Positions 1 to 7,017 are shown, counted from the first letter of the stretch. The stretch: DNA of 7,859 nt from Pseudomonadota bacterium (GCA_023438785.1 JAEXQJ010000343.1:1-7859), one strand, 5' to 3'. Notes: generated by a model from the letters alone, not told the origin. Program-made: numbers and translations.

Positions 1-25
1 CCTGAGCGCGCGTGGCACCGTCGGT

Positions 26-56
26 CCGCAAGGTGCGAGCAGGGCGCACCTTGCGG
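26..56. terminator. Perfect 12-bp hairpin, possible terminator of an upstream gene
   Basis: CCGCAAGGTGCG (26-37) is the exact reverse complement of CGCACCTTGCGG (45-56), and the 7-base loop is AGCAGGG. The stem is long and GC-rich. On the plus strand it is followed by CAGCTTTGC, a poor U-tract, so a classical intrinsic terminator is only weakly supported. It could instead be a transcript-end hairpin, an attenuator or a protein-binding palindrome. Its position before a promoter-like sequence, near the left edge, fits the end of a gene that lies outside the window. Confidence 0.5.
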
Positions 57-89
57 CAGCTTTGCATATCGCGAGTCCCGGCCCCTCAT

Positions 90-119
90 TTGCCAGACAG
101 TTCTGCCGAGGTTTATGAT
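90..119 (+). promoter_or_regulatory. Putative sigma-70-type promoter for the AMIN protein and lipoprotein genes
   Basis: TTGCCA at 90-95 matches the -35 consensus at 5 of 6 positions. TATGAT at 114-119 matches the -10 consensus at 5 of 6, and the spacer is 18 bases. This is a strong match for a GC-rich genome. The expected transcription start, near base 126, leaves only about 8 nt before the ATG at 134 and would cut into the AAGGGG at 124-129. The promoter may therefore be fortuitous, or the transcript may be nearly leaderless. Confidence 0.4.
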
Positions 120-133
120 CGCCAAGGGGCAAC

Positions 134-859
134 ATGCACGTACGCAAGATCTCTCGTGTGATGAGCAGTCTTGCCTGGGCTGGCCTGCTGGCCGTGACAG
201 CGCGGCCTTCTGTGGCCGACGAACTGGTGACCGCCGAAAACGCGGGGGGCACCGCCAAGTATGCCGGCGTGGCGCCCGGGTCCGCATCCAAGAACCCGCT
301 GCCGCCTGCGCCGGCAGATGCACCCATGCTCATCTGGACGGGGTTTCAGCCCACGCCCACCGGGTCGCGGATCTTTTTGCAGACCAATCAGGCCGTCAGC
401 TATGAGGTGCGCGAGGGGCAACCCTCCAAGTCTGGCAAGTCCGTTCTGACCGTCATCTTGCGTGGCTGTCGCATCTACATGGCGAACAACCAACGCAGCA
501 TCGATACGCGGGCCTTCGCCACGCCCGTGCAGGGGTTCTCGGCCAAGCAACACAAGGGCGACGTGGAGTTGCGCATCTCGCTGCGCGCGAAGGCGACAGC
601 GGCCATGGGCACCGAGGCGGGGCCTGACGGAACGCAGTTCTTGGTCCTGGATTTTCCGCCGGGCAAGGCCGAGGAGATCGCTTCGCCCGGCCACGGAGCG
701 AGCACATCGGACGTGCTGACCCTGTCCGACGCTTCAGAGGGAGTCATGCGCACGTCCAGGGACGAGGCTGATGAGCAGGGCGCCCCGCCCAAGAAGTCGG
801 GGGCCAAGGGTGGCCAAGCCAGCGGCACCGACGGTGCCAGCGCCGCGCTGTCGCCCTGA
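134..859 (+). CDS. Secreted periplasmic protein with AMIN-like domain
   Basis: This 241-residue protein is exported. The N-terminus has a basic n-region (H2, R4, K5, R8), a hydrophobic core (about residues 11-24) and a likely signal peptidase I site at SVA|DE after residue 28. A Pro/Ala-rich linker follows (about 50-65). Residues about 66-174 resemble an AMIN domain: a strand like SRIFLQTNQAVSYEV, then VILRGCRIY, then IDTRAFATPVQGF, then GDVELRISLRA, ending in FLVLDF. AMIN domains occur in PilQ secretins and AmiC-type amidases, where they bind peptidoglycan or target the protein to the envelope. Here no secretin or amidase domain follows: the C-terminus (about 175-241) is low-complexity, with Gly, Ala, Ser, Lys and Asp. 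A peptidoglycan- or secretin-associated accessory role is inferred. The start at 134 is preferred over the ATG at 161 because it supplies the basic n-region and has AAGGGG at 124-129. The next gene begins within about 20 bases, so the two are probably co-transcribed. Confidence 0.78.
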   Translation: MHVRKISRVMSSLAWAGLLAVTARPSVADELVTAENAGGTAKYAGVAPGSASKNPLPPAPADAPMLIWTGFQPTPTGSRIFLQTNQAVSYEVREGQPSKSGKSVLTVILRGCRIYMANNQRSIDTRAFATPVQGFSAKQHKGDVELRISLRAKATAAMGTEAGPDGTQFLVLDFPPGKAEEIASPGHGASTSDVLTLSDASEGVMRTSRDEADEQGAPPKKSGAKGGQASGTDGASAALSP

Positions 860-868
860 CCCATGAAG

Positions 869-873
869 AGGAG
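869..873 (+). promoter_or_regulatory. Ribosome binding site that decides the lipoprotein start
   Basis: AGGAG, within AAGAGGAGAG, lies 7 bases before the ATG at 881, an ideal Shine-Dalgarno position. The in-frame ATG at 863 has no such motif upstream, only GCCCTGACCC. The start at 881 is therefore favoured, giving 783 residues rather than 789. The 863 start, 3 bases after the upstream TGA, could still work by translational coupling. Confidence 0.65.
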
Positions 874-880
874 AGCGTGG

Positions 881-3232
881 ATGAAAGTACCGGTGGTTTC
901 CCGTACCACGTGGCTCGGGCTGGGAGCGTTGCTGATCCTTTCGGGCTGCGAGAACAAAGGCGACGACGGCAAGGCGCCGCCCGCGGTTGGCGACGCTGGC
1001 ACCGGTCTGGACCGCTTCGTGGTGAATTCCGACGCGGCGGGCCCTCGCGACGCCGTGGTGGACGGCAGCGACGATTCGCGCGAGGCGGGGGATGCCTTCC
1101 GGCAGCCCGAGATCGATATCGATATCGAGCCCGCATCGCTCGTTCCCGCCGGCACCGCCGCGGTCGGCTCGCTGGTCATCCCGGCCTCGTACTCTCCGGT
1201 TCCCAAGGTCACGGTGACCGTCCACATGGACGAGGGGCTTTGGCCGGAGGACGAGATCGCCTCGGTCTACGCCTCGCTGAATCCGGTGGTTGGCGTCTCT
1301 AGCTCGTTGAAGGTCAAGCTCGCGCAGAGCGCGGTGACGCGAGATCCGACGAGCAACACCAATGTCTTCGTCTTCGCGGATGTGCCTCTCGATTTGTCCA
1401 ACCTGCCGACCGGCGACTACGACTTCGTGGTCACCGCGAGCACTCAAGGGGGCGCACAGGCGACCATGCCGCTTCCCGTGGTTGTGGACGCGGGGCCGAT
1501 CCTGGTCATCAAGTCGCCCGCCGAGGGCGGCTACTACAAAGGCACCGCCAGCGTGGAGCTGACCGCGCAGCAGGACAAATCCCCGGTGACCTCCGTGACC
1601 ATGGCCGTCGGTCAGAACCCCGCCCGCGCCGTGGCGGCCGCGGGTGCTGGCCTGTACAAGACGACCCTCGACTTCAACAGCTTCTCTCCGCCCCTCGAGG
1701 GCGAGTTGCTGGTGACCTTCCGCGCGGTCAACGCCAACGGCAACACGACCCAGATCACGCGACGGATCGTGAGCGACAACTCGGGGCCCAGCATCTCGGG
1801 AACGGCCCCCGCGGTGGGCGCTCTGATCGGCACGGTCACCACGCTCGAAGCGACGGTGTCGGATCCGGCGGGCGTCCTGGACTCGTCGGTGGTCGCGGTC
1901 GTGGCCAATGGAACCGACCGCTTCGAGGTGCCCCTGGACAAGACCGCGAGCCAGGGCGTCTATCGCCAGCTCTTCGACACCCGGCAGTTGCCGACGTACA
2001 CGCTCTTTCCGGCCGTCTCATTCCGGGCGCGCGATCGGCTTGGGAACGAGTCGAGCGTGAGCTACCTGGTGTCGCTGGACAACACGCCGCCGTCGATCGA
2101 TCTCGATCCGCCCAAGGTCCGTCGTCTCAAAGATGCCAGCGGGGGCGTGCAATGCAGTTGGAGCTTCGATCCCGTGGGGCCAGACGCGGTGGACGACGGG
2201 GCGCTGGTCACTCAGCTCTTCGACATCCGCGCGCGGATCGAAGACGAGGGGAACCAGCCGCTAACCGGCGAGGCCGACTACGTGACCATCGCCGGCGTGC
2301 GCAGCGCGGCGGTGTACTTGCTCGACGACACGACGCAACCGCTAGTCGTGGATACGAGTGATCCGCCTGATGGCATTTGCGATGATGTGAATCCCAACGT
2401 GGTGCCCAGCACCAACCCCGATCCCGAACGGCACGCGCAAACGCTGGAGATGATCACCCTGTCGCCTCGACAGGCCGCGGATTTCAGCACTGATCCCAAG
2501 CGCCCCAGCTTCTGTGCGCCCTCGTCGGAGACCCCACCCAAGCCCTTTTGCGACACCACCTCCGACTGGTCCAAGGCGCAATATGCCAGCGACGGTGCGC
2601 ACAGCTACTTCCTGTCGGACATCCTGGCCTACTCGGCCAACCTTCCCGCCATCTACACGGTCCCGCCCGTGGTGAGCGACAATTTGCAGTGCGCGGGCCG
2701 CCAGTTCGATTCCTCGAACAATCTGAAGGACGGCTGGGCCTGCCTGACGGCCAAGGCCGTGGACAAGGTGGGCAACAGTCAGGTGGCACGTCCCCTCCGC
2801 ATCTGCGTGCAGGCCTCCGGCTCCAAGACGGGGTGCGAGGCGTACCAGAAGATCGTCGCGCTCGCCGGCAGCGATACCCTCGAGATCGTGACCGAGAAGG
2901 CCTTGCAGGCCCCGGGGGGCGCCGCGCTCAAGGCGGGCGATGAGGTCATCGTTTCAAGGGTGAGCACCCAGACCAGCGCCAATGGGCGTTGGAAGGTGGA
3001 TCCCGTGGACAGCAGCGGGACGCGTTTCTCCCTGCGCGGCAGCCAGGCTTCTTCGTTCGCCCCGACTTCTGCCGAGTCGGACGGCGTGGTGGTCCCGGTG
3101 GCCGCCTTGCCCGACTGCACGGGCACGCTCAGCAAGGGCACGGACGCCGGGCTCCCCACGGTGGACAGCACCAAGCCCTGCCAGGCCGCCGCCTCGTTCC
3201 CTCAGGACGAGATGATCCACTACGCGCAGTAG
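881..3232 (+). CDS. Large outer-envelope lipoprotein with Ig-like beta domains and an FCCH-like C-terminal module
   Basis: Numbered from the ATG at 881, this is a 783-residue lipoprotein. It has a short basic n-region, a hydrophobic stretch and lipobox LSGC with lipidated Cys23. Glu follows the Cys, which by the E. coli Lol rule would not retain the protein in the inner membrane. Residues 24-78 are an Asp/Ala/Gly-rich linker. Beta-rich Ig-like modules follow at about 79-203, 206-300 and 302-402, the third ending in RARDRLGNESSVSYLVSLDN and followed by TPPS, typical of bacterial Ig-like repeats. Residues about 403-645 look like a further Ig-like module, with WACLTAKAVDKVGN near its end, interrupted by a long insertion. 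Ten cysteines lie after Cys23 (425, 500, 545, 557, 604, 621, 642, 652, 746, 767), an even number that allows disulfides. Residues about 663-742 (GDEVIVSRV, ANGRWKV, RFSLRGS) resemble FCCH-type beta modules. No catalytic motif is visible. A surface adhesion or scaffold role is only a guess. The longer start at 863 is possible. Confidence 0.8.
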   Translation: MKVPVVSRTTWLGLGALLILSGCENKGDDGKAPPAVGDAGTGLDRFVVNSDAAGPRDAVVDGSDDSREAGDAFRQPEIDIDIEPASLVPAGTAAVGSLVIPASYSPVPKVTVTVHMDEGLWPEDEIASVYASLNPVVGVSSSLKVKLAQSAVTRDPTSNTNVFVFADVPLDLSNLPTGDYDFVVTASTQGGAQATMPLPVVVDAGPILVIKSPAEGGYYKGTASVELTAQQDKSPVTSVTMAVGQNPARAVAAAGAGLYKTTLDFNSFSPPLEGELLVTFRAVNANGNTTQITRRIVSDNSGPSISGTAPAVGALIGTVTTLEATVSDPAGVLDSSVVAVVANGTDRFEVPLDKTASQGVYRQLFDTRQLPTYTLFPAVSFRARDRLGNESSVSYLVSLDNTPPSIDLDPPKVRRLKDASGGVQCSWSFDPVGPDAVDDGALVTQLFDIRARIEDEGNQPLTGEADYVTIAGVRSAAVYLLDDTTQPLVVDTSDPPDGICDDVNPNVVPSTNPDPERHAQTLEMITLSPRQAADFSTDPKRPSFCAPSSETPPKPFCDTTSDWSKAQYASDGAHSYFLSDILAYSANLPAIYTVPPVVSDNLQCAGRQFDSSNNLKDGWACLTAKAVDKVGNSQVARPLRICVQASGSKTGCEAYQKIVALAGSDTLEIVTEKALQAPGGAALKAGDEVIVSRVSTQTSANGRWKVDPVDSSGTRFSLRGSQASSFAPTSAESDGVVVPVAALPDCTGTLSKGTDAGLPTVDSTKPCQAAASFPQDEMIHYAQ

Positions 3233-3249
3233 CGCGGGCGGATGGCGGC

Positions 3250-6200
3250 CTACCAAGCCTGGAGGTTCAGTCCGCGGTGACCCACGGCGGCCTTGGGCGG
3301 CTTGCCATACCAGGCCGTGCGCGCGGCAGGAGCTGCCTCCAACTCGATGGGCACAAAGAAGAGCTTGAGGAAGCGGTTGCGGCCGATGCGCTCCCAGCCC
3401 ACCAGGCCGAGCAGGGCTTCCCACATATAGTCGCCCGGCCGCTTGACCTGCGACTCCCAGAAGGGAACGATCCACAGGTGTGACGTGCCCTCGGCGGCGC
3501 CGCGGCCCTTGCTGTACCAGATGCTGGGGAAGATGTAGGAGCCCGTCCAATCCGGACGCTTGAAGCCGAAGTAGAAGGGGAAGAGGACGGTGGTGCTGCG
3601 CTCGCCGCCGGCGAAGCGCCAGAACAAGGGGAAGACCACCGTGGTGGCGTCCGTCGGGCCGCTGCGCCGGTAGAAGAAGGGCGCCAGGGTGTAGGTCTGG
3701 CCCGACACGTCGCTGCGATGCCGTATGAAGAACGGCAGGAACATGGTCAGCCGGCTCTCGTTGTACGAGTGCAGATCGTAGAAGAGCGGCAGGCCGAGGG
3801 TGGTCGACGAGGTCACGTCGGTGCGCCGCCAGAACAGGAGCAGCGTGCCGGTGAGCGAGCGATCGGGTGCGGTGCGCGAGTAGTGCAGCAAGGGTGGGAT
3901 GACCCGCGTCGTGGTCTCCGTGACCTTGTTGCGGTACTGGAACCAAAGCGGGAAGAAGGTGAAGAAGGAGCTCTTGGGGGTGGAGCGCCAGACCGTGTTG
4001 GCCGCGTACCACCACAGGCCGTCGGGCTTGGTCCCGAAGCCGAAGAGGCCCAGGGGACCCACGAAGCTCTGCCTGTGCGGTCCGTGGCTCTCGTAGAAGA
4101 GCGGGAGGAGGGCGTTGCTGCCCGTGTTCTTCTCTTTGTCGCGGGTGTGCCAGGCGAAGAAGAGGCCGTGCGTGCTCTCGCTGCCGTGGCGGGCCCACAC
4201 GAAGGGGAAGAGCAGGCTGAACGACTTCTGTTGGCTGCTGTCGGCGAAATGCCAGTAGAGCGGGAAGCCGACCGCGTGGCTGGTCGTGCCGCTGGCTCCT
4301 TGCCACCACAGCGGAAAGACCACGCGGGTGAAGCCCTCGGGGCTGCTCGACTGATAGACCAGCGGCGCAATGAGCTTGCTGGTCCGCGCCTCGTGGTTGC
4401 GGTGGTAGCCGAAGAGCGGCGTGAGCAGCAGGTCACGTTTGGGGTTATGGGACCACAGATAGAAGGGGATGAGACCCGTGGACCGGCTGCCATCCCCTTG
4501 GTCCTGGCGGCGGAACCAAGTGCCGATCATGAGGGCGCTGCGCTTGCCGTCCCGCGAATTCCAGTACAGCGGCAGGAAGCTGTCCAGCTTGTAGCCATCC
4601 GCCGTTCGCCGTCGGAAGTAGGTCGGGAAGACGAAGGTCCCGCTCTCGGTGCTGTCCTCGTAGTGCGAATAGAACGGGAAGAGCGTGCGACTGTGGTGTC
4701 GGGGGCCGTCCGTCATGAACCACGGGCCGAACCAGCGCGTGCGCTCGCCCGTGGTCAGCACGGTGTGATCGAGATAGAGAAGCGGCACGCCTGAAGCGGC
4801 CACCGTGGAGCTGCGATACCAGAAGTAGGGGCCCACGAAGCCCACCTTGCGTTCGGCCGTGCGCGACCAGGCCGCCAGGGGTGACACGAAGAGCGTGCGT
4901 CCCTCGTCGCGGCGGTAGTGGAGCAGGGGGAAGAGGGTGAAGCTGGTCTCGTCCTGGCCACCCGGCCGCGCGCCCCGGCGGTAGTGGAGCAGCGGGAAGA
5001 GCGCGTCCGTGGTCTGCTGGCCCTCCGTGCGGTGCAGGTAGGGGCCGACGACCGTGGTCGTGCGATCGGCCGCGTCGTCGCGAAAGCGCCAGAACAGCGG
5101 GAAGAGCACGAAATGGCTCCGACCGCTGCCACCGCCCCAGAAGAGCAGCGGCGGAACCCCGGCCGCGTAGCCCCGGCGATCCGCGGTGCGGAAGTAGAGC
5201 GGCGCCACCGTGGTCGAGGTGCCCTTGCGAGCGTCGGCGAAGTGCCAGAACAGGGGAAACTGAATGTGGTAGCTGGCCTCGTGGTCGCGGCCCGAGAAGT
5301 ACAGGAGCGGGAAGACCGCCGTGTTGGAGCGCTGGCCCTGGGTGTGGTGATAGAAGAGCGGCAGCGCCAGCGTGGAGCTGGAACGCGGGTTCCGGAAATG
5401 CCAGATCAGGGGCGCCAAAATGAAGTGGCTGCGTCCGTCGCGTTGGCCCCAGAACAGAAGCGGCATGAGACCCGCGCTTGAGCCCCCGTCGGCGAAGCTG
5501 CGCGTATAACCCATGACGGGGAACACGCCCGCCGCGGTGGTGGTCTCGTCGGCCGATTTGCGGCGGAAGTGGAAAGGCGAGACGTGCGCCGTGGCCCCAC
5601 TGGCCGCATCGCGAAAGTACCAGAACAGGGGAAAGAGAACGCGGGTCGTCCCTTCGCGATCGTGGCGCTGGTAGTAGGGCCCGGCCAGGGTCGTGGTCGA
5701 GCCCGCGCGCAGATCGCGGTAGCGCCAATAGAGAAGAACGTAGGAGTCGAATTCCCGGTCCCGGTTGTGCCAGCGCAAGATGGGCGGCACGATCCACGTG
5801 AGCGAGCGCGAGCCGGTGATGTCGTTGCGACTGTAGCCACCCAGGGGGGTCAGGTGCAGGGCGGTCTTGCCGTGCTCAGCGCTGGTGCCCAGGTACAGCG
5901 GCACGATGGCGCGCCAGCTTGATCCCTTGTCGGCGCTTTTTCCCCACCAGGCCAGCGGGAACACCGTGCCGAAGGACCAGCGGTCGCGCTGCAGGTAGAG
6001 GAGCGGCGGGACGAGCGTGGTGTTGGACTTGGGCCCGCGGAAGCTCCACAGAAGTGGGAAGAGCACGTCGTAGCCGCCATCGGCGCGCCGGCCGAACCAG
6101 TACAACCACAGCCAGGAGCCGTTCTTGTTCTTGCCGTCGATCGAAGAGTAACCCAACCAAGACCCAAAGCTCCCGCCCTCGGGCGTGGTGTGGCGAAAGG

Positions 6201-6996
6201 CCAGCGGCAGGATCAGGGTCGTGGTCTCCTTGCCGGTCCGCCAATGGAAGTTGAGTGGCAAGGCCCAGGTGAATGACGATTCCTTGGAGCGCCTCGACAC
6301 AAAGAGGGGCGAGATGTCGAGCTTGCTCTCGGGCGTGCGCTTCCAGAAGTAGAGAAACGCCCACAGACCGAAGGCGCGACCGTGGTCGGGATCGCCGATG
6401 CTGAAGGAACCCAGGAGGGGCGCGGCCCAGCCGAACTTGGTCGAGCTGTAGAAAAACGGCCAAAGCGCCCAAGAGCGCGCATCGGGCTGGGTGGTTTGGG
6501 AGTAGAGGCCCACCACGGTGACGACCCGCTGTCGGAGGTAGTCTTCGACGCGCCAATAGAAGGGCGCCACGATGCGCGTGTGCGCCTCCGGGCTCCAGAA
6601 GTGCCAATAGAAGGGCGCGACCACGCGATGGCCGGGGTTGCCCTTGCGCGACCAGTAGATGGGCAGGAAGTTGGTGGAGGCCCCTTCCTTGCGAAAGAGC
6701 AGGAAATTGAAGGCGCGCTCGAAGGCGCGGCAGGTGCCCCGCTCGCAAATGGTGTCCACGGGGCACTGGTCATCTCGCTGGCAGGCCGTGCTGCCGCTGG
6801 CGGTGGGGACCTCGGCCTTGGGCGGAGCCTTGGCGGGCTTGGGCGCCTCCTCGGCCTGGGCCACGCGGAACGGCGACAGGAGACTGCCTCGGCTACGCGC
6901 GAAGGGGTCCAGGTTGGTGGACGCATTTGCGCTGCCCGAGGCGGCAAGCCCGGCCGCGACGGCCAATGTCAGAACGACGATGCGAGACGAGTTCAT
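3250..6996 (-). CDS. Giant secreted protein of about 62 aromatic/proline beta-type repeats, unknown family
   Basis: This 1248-residue protein has a Sec signal (MNSSRIVVLTLAVAAGL, likely cut at ANA|ST after residue 25). A mature N-terminal linker rich in Pro, Ala and Lys follows (about 45-68), then four cysteines (72, 78, 84, 89) in the pattern C-x5-C-x5-C-x4-C. From about residue 98 to 1180 it is a continuous array of about 62 degenerate repeats with mean spacing 17.5 residues. The core is two or three aliphatic residues, Pro, then Leu/Phe/Tyr, Phe/Leu, Trp/Tyr, then Arg or His and often Arg-Asp; a polar turn often ends in TT or TTT. FPLFW occurs exactly at 455-459, 580-584, 632-636 and 1122-1126. 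The tail (about 1181-1248) is less repetitive. No cysteine occurs in the array and no enzyme motif is seen. The pattern predicts a strand-turn unit, so a giant beta-barrel, beta-solenoid or beta-meander is inferred. I do not recognise the family. The start lies 21 bases after the upstream TAA with only a weak AGG-type ribosome site, so co-transcription is likely. Confidence 0.85.
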   Translation of the reverse strand: MNSSRIVVLTLAVAAGLAASGSANASTNLDPFARSRGSLLSPFRVAQAEEAPKPAKAPPKAEVPTASGSTACQRDDQCPVDTICERGTCRAFERAFNFLLFRKEGASTNFLPIYWSRKGNPGHRVVAPFYWHFWSPEAHTRIVAPFYWRVEDYLRQRVVTVVGLYSQTTQPDARSWALWPFFYSSTKFGWAAPLLGSFSIGDPDHGRAFGLWAFLYFWKRTPESKLDISPLFVSRRSKESSFTWALPLNFHWRTGKETTTLILPLAFRHTTPEGGSFGSWLGYSSIDGKNKNGSWLWLYWFGRRADGGYDVLFPLLWSFRGPKSNTTLVPPLLYLQRDRWSFGTVFPLAWWGKSADKGSSWRAIVPLYLGTSAEHGKTALHLTPLGGYSRNDITGSRSLTWIVPPILRWHNRDREFDSYVLLYWRYRDLRAGSTTTLAGPYYQRHDREGTTRVLFPLFWYFRDAASGATAHVSPFHFRRKSADETTTAAGVFPVMGYTRSFADGGSSAGLMPLLFWGQRDGRSHFILAPLIWHFRNPRSSSTLALPLFYHHTQGQRSNTAVFPLLYFSGRDHEASYHIQFPLFWHFADARKGTSTTVAPLYFRTADRRGYAAGVPPLLFWGGGSGRSHFVLFPLFWRFRDDAADRTTTVVGPYLHRTEGQQTTDALFPLLHYRRGARPGGQDETSFTLFPLLHYRRDEGRTLFVSPLAAWSRTAERKVGFVGPYFWYRSSTVAASGVPLLYLDHTVLTTGERTRWFGPWFMTDGPRHHSRTLFPFYSHYEDSTESGTFVFPTYFRRRTADGYKLDSFLPLYWNSRDGKRSALMIGTWFRRQDQGDGSRSTGLIPFYLWSHNPKRDLLLTPLFGYHRNHEARTSKLIAPLVYQSSSPEGFTRVVFPLWWQGASGTTSHAVGFPLYWHFADSSQQKSFSLLFPFVWARHGSESTHGLFFAWHTRDKEKNTGSNALLPLFYESHGPHRQSFVGPLGLFGFGTKPDGLWWYAANTVWRSTPKSSFFTFFPLWFQYRNKVTETTTRVIPPLLHYSRTAPDRSLTGTLLLFWRRTDVTSSTTLGLPLFYDLHSYNESRLTMFLPFFIRHRSDVSGQTYTLAPFFYRRSGPTDATTVVFPLFWRFAGGERSTTVLFPFYFGFKRPDWTGSYIFPSIWYSKGRGAAEGTSHLWIVPFWESQVKRPGDYMWEALLGLVGWERIGRNRFLKLFFVPIELEAAPAARTAWYGKPPKAAVGHRGLNLQAW
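4981..5151 (-). repeat. Second copy of a higher-order repeat inside the array
   Basis: Residues about 616-672 (PLLFWGGGSGRSHF, then VLFPLFWRFRD, then HRTEGQQTTDALFPLLHY) closely match residues about 512-567 at an offset of 104-106 residues, or about 312 bases. GRSHF occurs at 521-525 and 625-629. The copies span three basic units, a sign of segmental duplication of several units at once. Confidence 0.6.
5296..5463 (-). repeat. First copy of a higher-order repeat inside the array
   Basis: Residues about 512-567 (PLLFWGQRDGRSHF, then ILAPLIWHFRN, then HHTQGQRSNTAVFPLLYF) pair with residues 616-672. The match exceeds the general similarity between units because the loop sequence GRSHF and the TxGQ turn are shared, not only the aromatic core. 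Confidence 0.6.
6728..6783 (-). other. Four-cysteine motif before the repeat array
   Basis: Residues 72-89 of the giant protein (CQRDDQCPVDTICERGTC) carry C-x5-C-x5-C-x4-C. Similar short motifs with Asp after the first Cys and Gly before the last are familiar to me in exported deltaproteobacterial proteins, just behind the signal peptide. In an oxidising compartment two disulfides are plausible. These are the protein's only cysteines. Confidence 0.6.
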
Positions 6997-7017
6997 GCCT
7001 GGGAGAGGGGCGTGCCG

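Larger units (their letters stand above)
3457..6705 (-). repeat. Array of about 62 coding repeats, 17.5 residues (about 52 bp) each
   Basis: This is the DNA span of residues 98-1180 of the giant protein. Positions equivalent to the core proline can be followed without a gap, for example residues 112, 128, 145, 230, 247, 264, 314, 456, 529, 546, 563, 581, 633, 668, 774, 895, 1070, 1106, 1123 and 1140, mostly 16-20 residues apart. About 50 of the units keep the proline; others have Gly, Ala or an aliphatic residue there. DNA identity between units is low apart from the core, where CCAGAACAGGGGAA or close variants recur (3619, 5089, 5245 and 5620). The array is therefore old and held by selection on protein, not a recent tandem expansion. 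Confidence 0.88.

Noticed and set aside
475..1447. Minus-strand open frames opposite the AMIN and lipoprotein genes
   Set aside because: The plus-strand frames have signal peptides, a lipobox, recognisable domains and operon spacing. The minus frames have none of these.
3233..3330. Partly self-complementary GC-rich sequence near the convergent stops
   Set aside because: The pairing is short and imperfect, with no T-run on either strand, and most of it is coding.
3718..4794. Plus-strand open frame of 358 codons opposite the repeat gene
   Set aside because: It is antisense to the repeats. Its monotonous Glu/Arg/Ala/Gly composition, with recurring REER-like strings, is the reverse complement of the aromatic core codons. 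It has no signal, domain or ribosome site.
2954..5797. Two open frames of about 450 codons on the minus strand, in another frame (2954-4309 and 4445-5797)
   Set aside because: They overlap the giant gene on the same strand out of frame. The first even runs into the convergent lipoprotein gene. The Arg/Leu/Pro/His-rich composition reflects frame-shifted GC-rich codons.
3457..6705. Possible RHS/YD, WD40 or other known repeat family
   Set aside because: RHS repeats need a YD-x-x-GR pattern and WD40 units are about 40 residues ending in WD. Here the unit is about 17.5 residues with a Pro-aromatic core, and helical repeats such as TPR do not fit the turn-rich pattern.
3457..6705. Roughly 52-bp periodicity that could suggest a CRISPR-like or tandem DNA repeat
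   Set aside because: The periodicity is at protein level. DNA units differ in sequence and length, only the core codons recur, and the reading frame is open throughout.
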